From Chryseobacterium salivictor (GTDB lineage Bacteria; Bacteroidota; Bacteroidia; Flavobacteriales; Weeksellaceae): 64,000 bases of DNA. Of this stretch, positions 8,673-17,612 are shown piece after piece (position 1 is the first letter of the stretch; every line of letters starts with the position of its first letter). The translations under genes and the position numbers were made by a program. Where the stretch lies: assembly GCF_004359195.1 (NCBI RefSeq), contig NZ_CP037954.1:682001-746000 (forward strand), in the 5' to 3' direction. The notes under the pieces are model-generated. The model was not told the origin of the DNA. It ran no database searches and saw nothing but the letters and a program-made list of their open reading frames with translations.

Positions 8673-9521
8673 ATGAGCGAAAATCAACAGCAATGGACGG
8701 AAACTATTGAATCCAGCCACTCTTTATTCGACCTGAAGCTTGCGGAAGTTTGGCGGTACAAAGATTTGGTGTATATGTTTGTGAAAAGAGATTTCATCTC
8801 AAGTTTTAAGCAAACGGTTTTGGGACCGGTTTGGTTTTTCATCAATCCTATATTTACCACGGCTGTCTATTTAATCGTTTTCGGAAATATTGCCAATCTT
8901 TCTACCGATGGCGCTCCCAAAATTTTATTCTATCTGGCGGGAGTCACCCTTTGGAACTATTTTTCAGCCTGTTTAACGGGAACCTCCAATGTATTTACCG
9001 GCAACGCCGCCATCTTTGGCAAAGTGTATTTCCCCAGACTGGTGATGCCTTTATCGATTGTGATTTCAAACCTTATGCGTTTTGGGGTGCAGATGTTACT
9101 TTTTATCGGTGCATTTTTATATTTTTATTTTAAAGAGGAAGTTCACCCGAATATCTGGATTTTAGCGACGCCGTTTTTAATTGTACTAATGGCTGCATTT
9201 GCATTGGGAATGGGAATGATTTTTTCTTCTTTGACCACCAAATACCGGGATATACAAATGTTATTGAGTTTTGGCGTAAGTTTATTTATGTACGTGACTC
9301 CTGTAATTTATCCGCTTTCGGCTCTTCCTGAAAAATTGAGAACAATTGCTTATTACAATCCGCTTTCCGGGATTTTCGAATGTTTCAAATATGCCTGGTT
9401 AGGCGTAGGCGATTTCTCCGCGTGGATGCTGGTCATCAGTACCGTTATTATTTTTATTTTACTGGCAATCGGCACCGTTGTCTTTAATAAAGTCGAAAAA
9501 AGTTTTATGGATACCGTTTAA
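8673..9521 (+). CDS. wzm: Polysaccharide ABC transporter permease (Wzm type)
   Basis: This 282-residue ABC-2 family permease has a cytoplasmic N-terminus followed by about six membrane spans. The stretch WFFINPIFTTAVYLIVFGNIA and the late VIYPLSALPEKL are typical of O-antigen and teichoic-acid exporter permeases (Wzm/TagG). It would form the membrane channel that moves a finished undecaprenyl-linked glycan to the periplasm with the ATPase at 9624-10850. I chose ATG 8673 over an upstream TTG because of the promoter box at 8644-8651. The symbol is by analogy. Confidence 0.9.
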   Translation: MSENQQQWTETIESSHSLFDLKLAEVWRYKDLVYMFVKRDFISSFKQTVLGPVWFFINPIFTTAVYLIVFGNIANLSTDGAPKILFYLAGVTLWNYFSACLTGTSNVFTGNAAIFGKVYFPRLVMPLSIVISNLMRFGVQMLLFIGAFLYFYFKEEVHPNIWILATPFLIVLMAAFALGMGMIFSSLTTKYRDIQMLLSFGVSLFMYVTPVIYPLSALPEKLRTIAYYNPLSGIFECFKYAWLGVGDFSAWMLVISTVIIFILLAIGTVVFNKVEKSFMDTV

Positions 9522-9522
9522 A

Positions 9523-9557
9523 AGACCCAAGTAAAAAGTAAAAAGAGCCAAGTAAAG
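9523..9557. repeat. Five degenerate 7-bp tandem units between permease and ATPase genes
   Basis: Units starting at 9523, 9530, 9537, 9544 and 9551 read AGACCCA, AGTAAAA, AGTAAAA, AGAGCCA, AGTAAAG. The array begins one base after the permease stop codon. A second 7-bp array lies at 21183-21217. Confidence 0.75.
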
Positions 9558-9623
9558 ATTGTGAGGAAAACACGTCATAATTACATCAATAGTTTTTAAA
9601 GAAAATTTATTAAAGAACACAAG

Positions 9624-10850
9624 ATGCTCGCATTAAAGGCAGAAAACATATCAAAACAATACCGGCTCGGACAGGTGGGAACGGGAACTTTATCCCACGA
9701 CCTCAACCGTTTCTGGCATCAGATCCGTGGAAAAGAAGATCCCTATTTAAAAATCGGTGAAGCCAATGACCGTGCTTCCAAAGGAGTAAGCGATTATGTC
9801 TGGTCTTTGCGGGATATTAATTTTGAAATCGAACAGGGCGACGCCGTGGGAATTATTGGCCGGAACGGCGCAGGAAAATCAACTTTATTAAAGCTGTTAA
9901 GTAAAGTCACCAAACCGACCACAGGGAAAATTTTCACCAACGGCAGAATTGCTTCTTTATTAGAAGTCGGCACAGGATTTCACCCGGAAATGACGGGCCG
10001 CGAAAACATTTATTTAAACGGCGCAATTCTGGGAATGACCCGAAAAGAGATTAGACGCAAATTTGATGAGATCGTTGATTTCTCCGGCGTTGAAAGATAT
10101 ATCGACACGCCTGTAAAAAGATATTCATCTGGAATGTATGTTCGTTTGGCTTTTGCGGTCGCTGCTCATTTGGAGTCCGAAATCCTGATTGTCGATGAAG
10201 TATTGGCGGTGGGTGATGCAGAATTCCAGAAAAAATGTTTGGGAAAAATGGGCGATGTGAGCAAAGGGGAAGGCCGAACGGTTTTGTTTGTGAGTCATGA
10301 CCTCAACGCGGTTTCTCAAATCTGCAAAACCGGCATTTTACTAAATCAAGGTTTGGTTGAATACAAAGGAAATATAAGAGAAACGGTGACTACTTACCTT
10401 AATGCTGACAATGATGACGTTATCTATCTGAATAACAAAAACAATTCGGGCAAGAAAATGTTCATCAAAGAAATTCTGGTAACGAAGGACAATGGAGCGG
10501 TCAGCAAACAATATCTATACAATGAACCCATCCATTTTAAATTTCAGATCGGCATTAATGAAAATGTAACGAACTGCAGTTTTTTCGTTACGATACTGGA
10601 CTCGAGAAAACGAAGGGTATTTTCCTGCGAGCGGGAATCTGTAAATGATTTAATGACGCTAACAATTGAACCGAATACTTTAGTGCGAGGAAAATATTCC
10701 ATCCACGCATTTATTAACCAGCCGAAAATTGCTCAGCTCGATGTGGCGGAAGATGTTTGTAAATTTGTAGTCACCGATCCGGATTCCTATTTATCAAAAC
10801 ATGGTGAATATGATTATGGGGCGGTTTTCGGTAGATATTCCTGGAAATAA
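9624..10850 (+). CDS. wzt: Polysaccharide ABC transporter ATP-binding protein with C-terminal carbohydrate-recognition domain (Wzt type)
   Basis: The 408-residue protein powers glycan export with the permease upstream. The nucleotide-binding domain has Walker A GRNGAGKST (79-87), an ABC signature YSSGM (167-171) and Walker B ILIVDE (187-192), plus a long N-terminal insert typical of Wzt/TagH. Residues from about 260 form an extra beta-rich domain resembling Wzt-C, which in E. coli O9a binds the modified non-reducing end of the O-polysaccharide. This implies that the glycan is capped before export; the FkbM methyltransferase 12 bp downstream is a candidate capping enzyme. The gap from the permease gene (102 bp) holds 7-bp repeats. 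Confidence 0.93.
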   Translation: MLALKAENISKQYRLGQVGTGTLSHDLNRFWHQIRGKEDPYLKIGEANDRASKGVSDYVWSLRDINFEIEQGDAVGIIGRNGAGKSTLLKLLSKVTKPTTGKIFTNGRIASLLEVGTGFHPEMTGRENIYLNGAILGMTRKEIRRKFDEIVDFSGVERYIDTPVKRYSSGMYVRLAFAVAAHLESEILIVDEVLAVGDAEFQKKCLGKMGDVSKGEGRTVLFVSHDLNAVSQICKTGILLNQGLVEYKGNIRETVTTYLNADNDDVIYLNNKNNSGKKMFIKEILVTKDNGAVSKQYLYNEPIHFKFQIGINENVTNCSFFVTILDSRKRRVFSCERESVNDLMTLTIEPNTLVRGKYSIHAFINQPKIAQLDVAEDVCKFVVTDPDSYLSKHGEYDYGAVFGRYSWK

Positions 10851-10862
10851 AAACCACAATTC

Positions 10863-11696
10863 ATGATTAATTTATTAAAAAAAGTCTATCGTCTTAACAA
10901 AAGAGCTTTTAATGAATACAAAAGCAAGGACTTGTTGCACCCTAAGACAGGAATATCCGAGAGAGAGCGTAAGCGCCTGCAAAATTATCCTCCATTTACA
11001 GAAGGAAAAGTAAATCTTTTTGGAAAGCCGATTTATTTTACTGATGCCGCCGGATTTCTTCATTCCCTGGATGAAATTTTCGCAGACGAAATTTATAAAT
11101 TCACTACGGATAGAGATGATCCATATATCATCGATTGTGGCGCAAACATGGGTCTCAGCATTTTATATTTCAAGAAATTGCACCCAAAATCCAAGATCAT
11201 CGGTTTTGAACCAGACGAAAACACTTTTGACGTTCTTCAGAAAAACACACTTGAATATAGTGATTCTGTGAAAACACATAAGGAAGCTGTCTGGACTGAA
11301 AATACAGAACTGACTTTTTTTTCAGAAGGCTCACTCGCCGGATCTACAGTGGTTGACTTTTCAAATAAAAATGACACTAAAAAAGTAAGGGCAATTGATT
11401 TCAAAAAGTATTTAGATCAAAAAATCGACTTTCTGAAAATTGATATTGAGGGAGCCGAAAACCAGTTAATTTTTGATATTAAAGACCATTTAGTCAATGT
11501 GAACAAAATGTTTTTAGAATATCATGGCATCATCGGTGAAACCCAAAATTTAGGAAATATACTAAACTTGCTAACTGATGAGGGTTTTGAATACTACATC
11601 CGTTTAGCGGGAGAAACGATTAATTATCCTTTTTGTGATGAGAAACCTGTGAGTTTCAATCAGCAGCTAAACATACTCTGTTACCGGAAAAAATAA
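10863..11696 (+). CDS. FkbM-family SAM-dependent methyltransferase
   Basis: The 277-residue protein has the FkbM core: YIIDCGANMGLSILYF (about 88-103) binds S-adenosylmethionine, followed by IIGFEPDENTFDVLQ and the acidic KIDIEGAE motif. FkbM enzymes O-methylate hydroxyls on sugars or polyketides. Directly after the Wzt-type ATPase, it probably methylates the surface glycan, perhaps its terminal residue. Its stop overlaps the next start by one base (TAATG), so the two are translationally coupled. The exact acceptor cannot be told from sequence. Confidence 0.88.
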   Translation: MINLLKKVYRLNKRAFNEYKSKDLLHPKTGISERERKRLQNYPPFTEGKVNLFGKPIYFTDAAGFLHSLDEIFADEIYKFTTDRDDPYIIDCGANMGLSILYFKKLHPKSKIIGFEPDENTFDVLQKNTLEYSDSVKTHKEAVWTENTELTFFSEGSLAGSTVVDFSNKNDTKKVRAIDFKKYLDQKIDFLKIDIEGAENQLIFDIKDHLVNVNKMFLEYHGIIGETQNLGNILNLLTDEGFEYYIRLAGETINYPFCDEKPVSFNQQLNILCYRKK

Positions 11697-12541
11697 TGAT
11701 TTCAATAATAATCTCTTCATACAGACCCAACTGCTTTAGCGATGTAGAAAAAAACATCGCAGCGACTTGCGGGGTTACCTATGAACTTATAAAGATTAAT
11801 AATCCTGGGATTATGGGAACCTCCGAAGCATATAATAAAGGGGCTCTTGAAGCCAGATATGATATATTGCTTTTTATTCATGAGGATATTAAATTTATGA
11901 CTCCCAATTGGGGCAGACTGCTTATAAACCATCATCTGCTAGAAAAAGCTGGAGTGATAGGATTAGCTGGTGGAATATACGTCCCTTCGGCACCTGGGGG
12001 ATGGTTCACGGATAACGAACATGCATTGATCAATATAATCCAGGGTGAAAAAGATGGCCCTAAAAAGAAGATACAGACGTTTTCTGAGGTTCAAAAAGCT
12101 TTTGCACTAGACGGAGTTTTCCTGAGTATTAAAAAACAAATCTTTGCACAATACAAATTTGATGAACATCTTAAAGGACATCATGGATATGACACAGAAA
12201 TCACTCTTAGAATTGCAAAAAGATATTTCAATTATGTTATTTCTGATATTTTAATAGAACACTATTCCGCTGGAAAACCCGATTTGGAATGGAATAAAGC
12301 AAATATTTATATCCGAAAAAAATTAGGCTCAAATTTTCATAAGGAATCCAATGATGAACTTGAATTAACGTTATTCGTAAATTACCTCCATCAGTATTTT
12401 AGTCAAAATAGAATTAATCTAATTTCCATTTTAGAAACATTCCAATTTTTCCCGATCCGAACCAGTTTCAGAACAAAAAAGATTATTTTGAATAAATACT
12501 ATAATTTTGTTAAGTTTCGAAATTCTTACCACCGTGAATAA
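11696..12541 (+). CDS. Glycosyltransferase, StrF-like family 2
   Basis: The 281-residue protein opens with MISIIISSYRP, a GT-A nucleotide-sugar-binding start, and carries AYNKGALEARYDILLFIHEDI, the pattern of the StrF/Glyco_tranf_2_5 group where HED replaces the DxD. The second half contains GVFLSIKK and HGYDTEITLRI. It probably adds one sugar to the lipid-linked glycan at the inner membrane face. It is coupled to the FkbM gene upstream and overlaps the next gene by eight bases. DNA here is more AT-rich than in the operons for ribosomal functions, as is common in glycan loci. Confidence 0.8.
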   Translation: MISIIISSYRPNCFSDVEKNIAATCGVTYELIKINNPGIMGTSEAYNKGALEARYDILLFIHEDIKFMTPNWGRLLINHHLLEKAGVIGLAGGIYVPSAPGGWFTDNEHALINIIQGEKDGPKKKIQTFSEVQKAFALDGVFLSIKKQIFAQYKFDEHLKGHHGYDTEITLRIAKRYFNYVISDILIEHYSAGKPDLEWNKANIYIRKKLGSNFHKESNDELELTLFVNYLHQYFSQNRINLISILETFQFFPIRTSFRTKKIILNKYYNFVKFRNSYHRE

Positions 12542-13436
12542 TTTAGCGATCATCATCCCTTTCTACAAGAAAAAGTATTTTGAAAAAACTTTGAAGTCTT
12601 TGGTTAACCAGTCAGAGAGAAATTTCTCAGTATATATTGGGAATGATAACAGCCCGGATGATATAGAAGATTTATTAAGTGAGTACGCTGACCAATTAAA
12701 TTTTAAATATAAAAAATTCAGTCAAAACTTAGGAGCAGATTATCTTACGCTCCAGTGGGATCGGTGCATTGCACTTTCTGATAAAGAAGAATGGATCATG
12801 ATTCTGGGAGATGATGATGTTTTGGGTGGTAACTTCGTGGAAGAATTTTACAGTCATCTGGATCGTGTAGAAACTTCTAAAATTAAAGTCATCAGATACG
12901 CCTCTCAACTTATCGACGAAGCTGACAGAAAGACATCGGAAATCTATTACAATCCCGAATTGGAAAAGGCCGGAACATCTTATATCAGAACATTAAAAGG
13001 TAAAGGACGAAGCACTCTTTCCGAACATATTTTTGCGCGCTCCGCTTATGACAAACACGGTTTCAAACATTTTCCTGTCGCTTTTGGCAGTGACAATGTT
13101 GCCTGGCTGGAATTTCCCGATATGGAAAACATATATAGCATTAATACCGCGGTCGTGAGCGTCCGGATTTCAAAAGAGCATCTATCTTCCCGTGAAGACA
13201 ATGGTTTGAAGTATAAAAGAAGAGAGGGAATTTATCTCTTCAACCGGTATATTATCGAAAATTATGCGCTTTTTTTTACTAAAGAAGAGAAGTTTTTAAT
13301 TCTTAAAAAAGCGTACAGAAATTTAAGATTTGCCACCCGTAATAAACTCAAAACTTTTGAATTTCTATTTTTCATGTTTAGAAAAATCGGTTGGAAGACG
13401 GTAGATATTATCAAAAACAACCGGTATAAAGATTAA
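12534..13436 (+). CDS. Family 2 glycosyltransferase
   Basis: With the GTG start at 12534 the protein has 300 residues and opens MNNLAIIIPFYKKKYFEKT, typical for GT2. The nucleotide-binding Asp is in GNDNSPDD and the metal-binding triad in ILGDDDVLGG. A TTG at 12507 would add nine residues but deepen the overlap with the upstream gene, so I prefer GTG, which gives an 8-bp overlap. Its 3' end runs 26 bp into the convergent glycosyltransferase gene at 13411-14280. Donor and acceptor are unknown. Confidence 0.85.
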   Translation: MNNLAIIIPFYKKKYFEKTLKSLVNQSERNFSVYIGNDNSPDDIEDLLSEYADQLNFKYKKFSQNLGADYLTLQWDRCIALSDKEEWIMILGDDDVLGGNFVEEFYSHLDRVETSKIKVIRYASQLIDEADRKTSEIYYNPELEKAGTSYIRTLKGKGRSTLSEHIFARSAYDKHGFKHFPVAFGSDNVAWLEFPDMENIYSINTAVVSVRISKEHLSSREDNGLKYKRREGIYLFNRYIIENYALFFTKEEKFLILKKAYRNLRFATRNKLKTFEFLFFMFRKIGWKTVDIIKNNRYKD

Positions 13437-14280
13437 GTTTTTTCATCAGTTTACTTTTAAAAACTTTAAAAGTCCATTTCAGGTGTATTCCTTCCAGTTT
13501 TTCCCACCAGGGAATGTTTTTATTTTTCAAAGCGATATCCCAATAATTATTAGCCAACTCTTCCTTTTCCTCACAGGCCTTTGCTGCATTAAGTTTAGTG
13601 TTAAAAGAAAGCATCGCATATCTAGGGTTTTCCATTAATCTTTGATACAGATTCTGACTTAAACCGTCTTCCCGATATTCTCCAAAAGCCAAAATATAAT
13701 CCGTAAAAAGAATATTATGGTTTTTAATAATCGGTATGAGCTGCACGCTTTCCTGACAAAATTTTTCATTCTCAAAAACAGGAAATGGATATTTTTTAAT
13801 GACCTCCATTTTCAAAACGTAAACCATTTCCCCGGCAAAACTCCATTTATAGCTATTATAGTGTGTCCACCGTTTGCTGCCAAATTCTTTATTTTCACCG
13901 ACCCTATCTTCGGGCGCATGAATAAAAGTAAAGCCACCAAACTCTTTACCTTCTGCCTCCTCAGATAATTTCTGGCAAATTTCCAGGCAATTGCTGCTTA
14001 CAAAATCATCGCTGTCAATGGGCAGATACCATTTTCCCAGTGCGTTTTGCAGGGCCGTATTAATTGCAATATGTTTTCCCTGATTCTTTTGTTTGATATA
14101 ACGAACAGGAAAATCTGCGGCAGTAATAAAATGCGAAACCAACTCTTCTGTACCGTCAGTTGACCCATCATCAACAATCAGCCATTCAAAATTACGAACG
14201 GTTTGTTTCGATAAACTTTGAAAGAGACGGTCAAGTAAGTAACTTCTATTGTAAGTTGGGGTAAAAACAGTAAACAACAT
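13411..14280 (-). CDS. Family 2 glycosyltransferase on opposite strand
   Basis: The 289-residue GT2 protein starts MLFTVFTPTYNRSYLLDRL and has VDDGSTDGTEE for nucleotide binding and LPIDSDDF for metal and donor binding. A C-terminal part with WTHYNSYKWSF and QNLYQRLMENPRYAM is common to a flavobacterial GT2 subgroup. It runs against the locus direction and its last 26 bases overlap the convergent gene 12534-13436. It therefore needs its own promoter in 14281-14392. This orientation suggests later insertion or inversion within the locus. Confidence 0.86.
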   Translation of the reverse strand: MLFTVFTPTYNRSYLLDRLFQSLSKQTVRNFEWLIVDDGSTDGTEELVSHFITAADFPVRYIKQKNQGKHIAINTALQNALGKWYLPIDSDDFVSSNCLEICQKLSEEAEGKEFGGFTFIHAPEDRVGENKEFGSKRWTHYNSYKWSFAGEMVYVLKMEVIKKYPFPVFENEKFCQESVQLIPIIKNHNILFTDYILAFGEYREDGLSQNLYQRLMENPRYAMLSFNTKLNAAKACEEKEELANNYWDIALKNKNIPWWEKLEGIHLKWTFKVFKSKLMKKLNLYTGCF

Positions 14281-14392
14281 CTGTGTTTTATAATTGAACC
14301 AAAATTACATAATAATATTACAAATCATTAAAACTAACTCCAAAAAACACCATTATCCCTAAAAATTGTAACTTTCAGCATAATTTCCATTC

Positions 14393-15511
14393 ATGAAGAA
14401 AAAAATACTTTTTGAAGTCGATATTAAAGACTGGGCTTTCTATTTTATGGTGAAATCATGGTCGTCAAAATTGGCCGGTGAATACGACTGTTACTACGTT
14501 TGTAATGACATTTACCGCATTAAAGAACTGCCGAAAATGAGCCGGATTAAGATTGCTCTTCTGAATACCATTTCTAAAATCCGCTTTAAAATATACCGAA
14601 CATTTTCTAATCAGAATAAAAAAGTTCAGTTTATCGATTCTTCCGGAAATTACTCTTTTCCAAAATATACAAAACCGCTCGTAACGCCTTTTAGTGACGA
14701 GACAAAAAAGGTTGAAATCTTAAATTTCGATTATCTGGTTTCGATGGCGTATTTTTTTCAGTACGTTGCAGAAATCCCATTTAAAGGCAGAAAAAATCTG
14801 ATTGGGATTTTTAATGATTCCTTTCCTCATCTCGGACCCGAAAACGATTTAAAAACTAAAACTCACGTCAATTCTCTTTCCCGGGAAGCGTTTTTTAATA
14901 AATACTTAAAGTCGTACGATTTTCTTTTACTTGCCAATGACAATCTCATTCGCGCTTATCAGGAATATACTGAAAATTTAGAGTTCGCTCTGGGTATTTA
15001 CAAAGAAGAATTTTTTGGTAGAACTAAAATTAAAAGTGAAGTATTTACGTTAGGCTGGACCGGAAATCCGCACCGGGTTGTAAAGGGTTTTTTTGAAGTC
15101 ATCGAACCTGCCGTAAAAAAAGTTCTCGAAACCGGCAGAAAAGTTCGGTTAAAAACTTCTTTCAATGCATCTTACGAAGAAATGATCGAATTCTATAACG
15201 ATGTGGATCTTGCCGTTATTGCATCGAGTGGCGATGGTGCTCCTACGATGTTTTGTGAAGCGAGTCTTTCAGATATTCCGTCCGTATCCACATTTATCGG
15301 ACTGCCATCGATGGTGATCCAGGATAAAGTGAACGGCCTTTTTATCAATCGTGATATTGATGAAATGGCAAATGCAATTATTTACCTTTACGATAATCGG
15401 GATATTCTGGAAGGTTTTTCAAAAAGAATTAAAAAGGATTATCTGAACATCATGAGTAATGAGAAAAATATTGCCAAAATCAGAAAAGTGTTGCAGAAAT
15501 TAGAAAGTTGA
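14393..15511 (+). CDS. Glycosyltransferase, GT4-like (GT-B fold)
   Basis: The 372-residue protein starts MKKKILFEVDIKDWAF. Its C-terminal half looks like a GT4 donor-binding domain: LGWTGNPHRVVKGF, a long region with KTSFNASYEEM, then SSGDGAPTMFCEASLSDIP, which fits the E-x7-E nucleotide-sugar site with a degenerate first part. The N-terminal domain does not match a subfamily that I can name. It lies alone on the plus strand between two minus-strand GT2 genes and so probably has its own promoter in 14281-14392, a divergent region. Confidence 0.75.
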   Translation: MKKKILFEVDIKDWAFYFMVKSWSSKLAGEYDCYYVCNDIYRIKELPKMSRIKIALLNTISKIRFKIYRTFSNQNKKVQFIDSSGNYSFPKYTKPLVTPFSDETKKVEILNFDYLVSMAYFFQYVAEIPFKGRKNLIGIFNDSFPHLGPENDLKTKTHVNSLSREAFFNKYLKSYDFLLLANDNLIRAYQEYTENLEFALGIYKEEFFGRTKIKSEVFTLGWTGNPHRVVKGFFEVIEPAVKKVLETGRKVRLKTSFNASYEEMIEFYNDVDLAVIASSGDGAPTMFCEASLSDIPSVSTFIGLPSMVIQDKVNGLFINRDIDEMANAIIYLYDNRDILEGFSKRIKKDYLNIMSNEKNIAKIRKVLQKLES

Positions 15512-15564
15512 GAAGTGTTATTCATAAAAATGGACAAGAATATATTGCTAAATCTATTTTTAAT

Positions 15565-16569
15565 TTACCGTTCATAACGCCATTTAAAAACCATAAATCC
15601 CAACTCAGTAGGAAGTTGATTGAACAAATTCAGTTTCTTCGAACTACTGGGATAGTCTGCTGATAAATAATCGCGCAAAGAAAGGCTTGAAAGCATTTTA
15701 TAGTTCTTATAACTCTCTTTCCAAAGTTCTTTATTTTTCTGTGCCTTCCAATTCATCTGAAGCGTTAAGGATTTGTAATGAATCAAATACTTAAGGATTA
15801 AATTTTTCCTGGCTCTGTTGGTTTCTTTCTTATACTCATCATCGATGTACCGGCCGATGGTAAACCAATTATCAAAGTTTCGCTTATCCCGGTTATGGAT
15901 TACAGACTTATCATGTAAATAATAAGTGTAGGTCGTATCCTTTTGAAAAGCTACTGAATTTAATTTTAAAGTGAGCTGAAAGGTCCAAAGTTCATCTTGC
16001 GCGAATAACCCAGGCACGAAGTAAATTTTTTCCTTCTGCAAATACCTTACAATAAACAGTTTATTGACCGCTGAACTTAATATTTTACCCTCAGCGAATG
16101 CTTCAAATACCTTCTCGTTTCCGACGATGGTTTCTAAGTGATTCAACCGGCCCATGCAGAAATGATGATGGCCGGTTTTAAACTGCTTACATTCGATTTG
16201 CGAAACGACCATTTCTGCTCCGGTACGTTCTCCAACCTCTACCAGTTTCATGATGCAATCAGGCGAGATGGTGTCATCACTGTCCAAAAAAAACAGATAT
16301 TTGCCCTTTGCGGTATCAATACCTTTGTTTCTTACAACTGATAAACCCGAATTTCTTTCTAAGTGAATAATCTTCCATGTTTCAAGTTGGTGTTCTGCAA
16401 TAAAACCCTCTGCAATCTGTACGCTGTTATCAGGAGTATTGTCATTGATCAAAGTCACTTCGATATCAGAGTAAGTCTGTGCCAGAACTGAATCCAGACA
16501 TCCTTCCAGAAAATCGGCACAATTATAAAGCGGGATGGATATTGTGACTAAAGGATTCATCAATTTCAT
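15565..16569 (-). CDS. Family 2 glycosyltransferase on opposite strand
   Basis: This GT2 enzyme has 334 residues (ATG at 16569; the ATG at 16560 is possible and would remove three residues). It opens PLVTISIPLYNCADFLEG, with LINDNTPDNS for nucleotide binding and FFLDSDDTISPD for the metal site. The C-terminal half includes LFAQDELWTFQL, with the acidic catalytic-base region. It is the second glycosyltransferase reading against the locus. No role beyond sugar transfer to the surface glycan can be assigned. Confidence 0.86.
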   Translation of the reverse strand: MKLMNPLVTISIPLYNCADFLEGCLDSVLAQTYSDIEVTLINDNTPDNSVQIAEGFIAEHQLETWKIIHLERNSGLSVVRNKGIDTAKGKYLFFLDSDDTISPDCIMKLVEVGERTGAEMVVSQIECKQFKTGHHHFCMGRLNHLETIVGNEKVFEAFAEGKILSSAVNKLFIVRYLQKEKIYFVPGLFAQDELWTFQLTLKLNSVAFQKDTTYTYYLHDKSVIHNRDKRNFDNWFTIGRYIDDEYKKETNRARKNLILKYLIHYKSLTLQMNWKAQKNKELWKESYKNYKMLSSLSLRDYLSADYPSSSKKLNLFNQLPTELGFMVFKWRYER

Positions 16570-16693
16570 TTTTTCAAAAATACTTAATAATTCTTAAATT
16601 CATATCTTTGAAATACTGAAAAAAAGGAACGCAAATACAATACTGCTTCATTTTTTTTGAAATTGGCAGATATTCTATATTTAAAAACCAGAT

Positions 16694-17515
16694 ATGTTAT
16701 TCTCCATACTTGTAGCGCATTATAATAATTTTGAGTATTTCAAAGATTTCTATAAAAACGTTCTTTGTCAGACTTATCAGAATTTTGAAATCATCATTGT
16801 TGATGATCAATCCACCGATAATTCATTAGAAAAGCTAAAGAAGTATACCGCTGAAGATCCGAGAGTGAAAATTTTCGAAAACGAAACCAATAAAGGGGTT
16901 GGCTTTACAAAAAGAAAATGTGTAGCAATGGCCAGTGGCGAAATATGCGGCTTTATAGATCCTGACGATGCGGTAACAGAAAACGCGCTGGAATTAAGTA
17001 TTAAAAGTTACCTGGACAATCCCAAAATTGTAGGAACCTATTCACAAATTATGTTGTGCGATCACTTGCTTCGTCCACAAAGGGTGTATGCAAGAAGCAG
17101 AAAGGTGATCAATGGAAACCCACTTTTCTTTAACATAAATAATGAAATTTCCCATTTTTTCACTTTCCGCAAAGAATCTTATCTTAAAACGGCTGGCATC
17201 AATCCAAATCTTACAGCTTCTGAAGATTTTGATCTGTATTTAAAAATGTACGAAGTTGGTGATTTGACTTATATTCCTAAACCTTTATATTTTTACAGAT
17301 TACACGATAAAGGAATTTCCCAGGACAAATCCAAAACGGAAAAAGTTCACAAAAACTGGAATGAGATGTTAAAGGAGGCTTGTAAAAGAAGGAATATTAA
17401 AAAAATTGGAAATATTATTTTAACAGAAAACAGTGATTTATCAAAAATTATATTTGAAAAAGAAAACACATTTGCCGCTAAAGTGCAGAGAAAAATAACC
17501 GCGTTTTTACAGTGA
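16694..17515 (+). CDS. Family 2 glycosyltransferase
   Basis: This GT2 protein has 273 residues. It opens MLFSILVAHYNNFEYFKDF, with IIVDDQSTDNSLEK, a GFIDPDDAV metal site and ASEDFDLYLKMYEVGD as the catalytic-base region. Phe-Arg-Leu-His-type ending FYRLHDKGIS is usual for bacterial capsule GT2 enzymes. A 124-bp gap separates it from the divergent minus-strand gene upstream, so its promoter should be there. All key motifs are intact. Confidence 0.86.
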   Translation: MLFSILVAHYNNFEYFKDFYKNVLCQTYQNFEIIIVDDQSTDNSLEKLKKYTAEDPRVKIFENETNKGVGFTKRKCVAMASGEICGFIDPDDAVTENALELSIKSYLDNPKIVGTYSQIMLCDHLLRPQRVYARSRKVINGNPLFFNINNEISHFFTFRKESYLKTAGINPNLTASEDFDLYLKMYEVGDLTYIPKPLYFYRLHDKGISQDKSKTEKVHKNWNEMLKEACKRRNIKKIGNIILTENSDLSKIIFEKENTFAAKVQRKITAFLQ

Positions 17516-17612
17516 CCATTTTCATTTTAACTTTAATTAAATATCTACCGTCCAGTATTGATTATTGCGTTACTTTTATTAATTATATTCGCCTAAATAT
17601 TCATCATCACAA

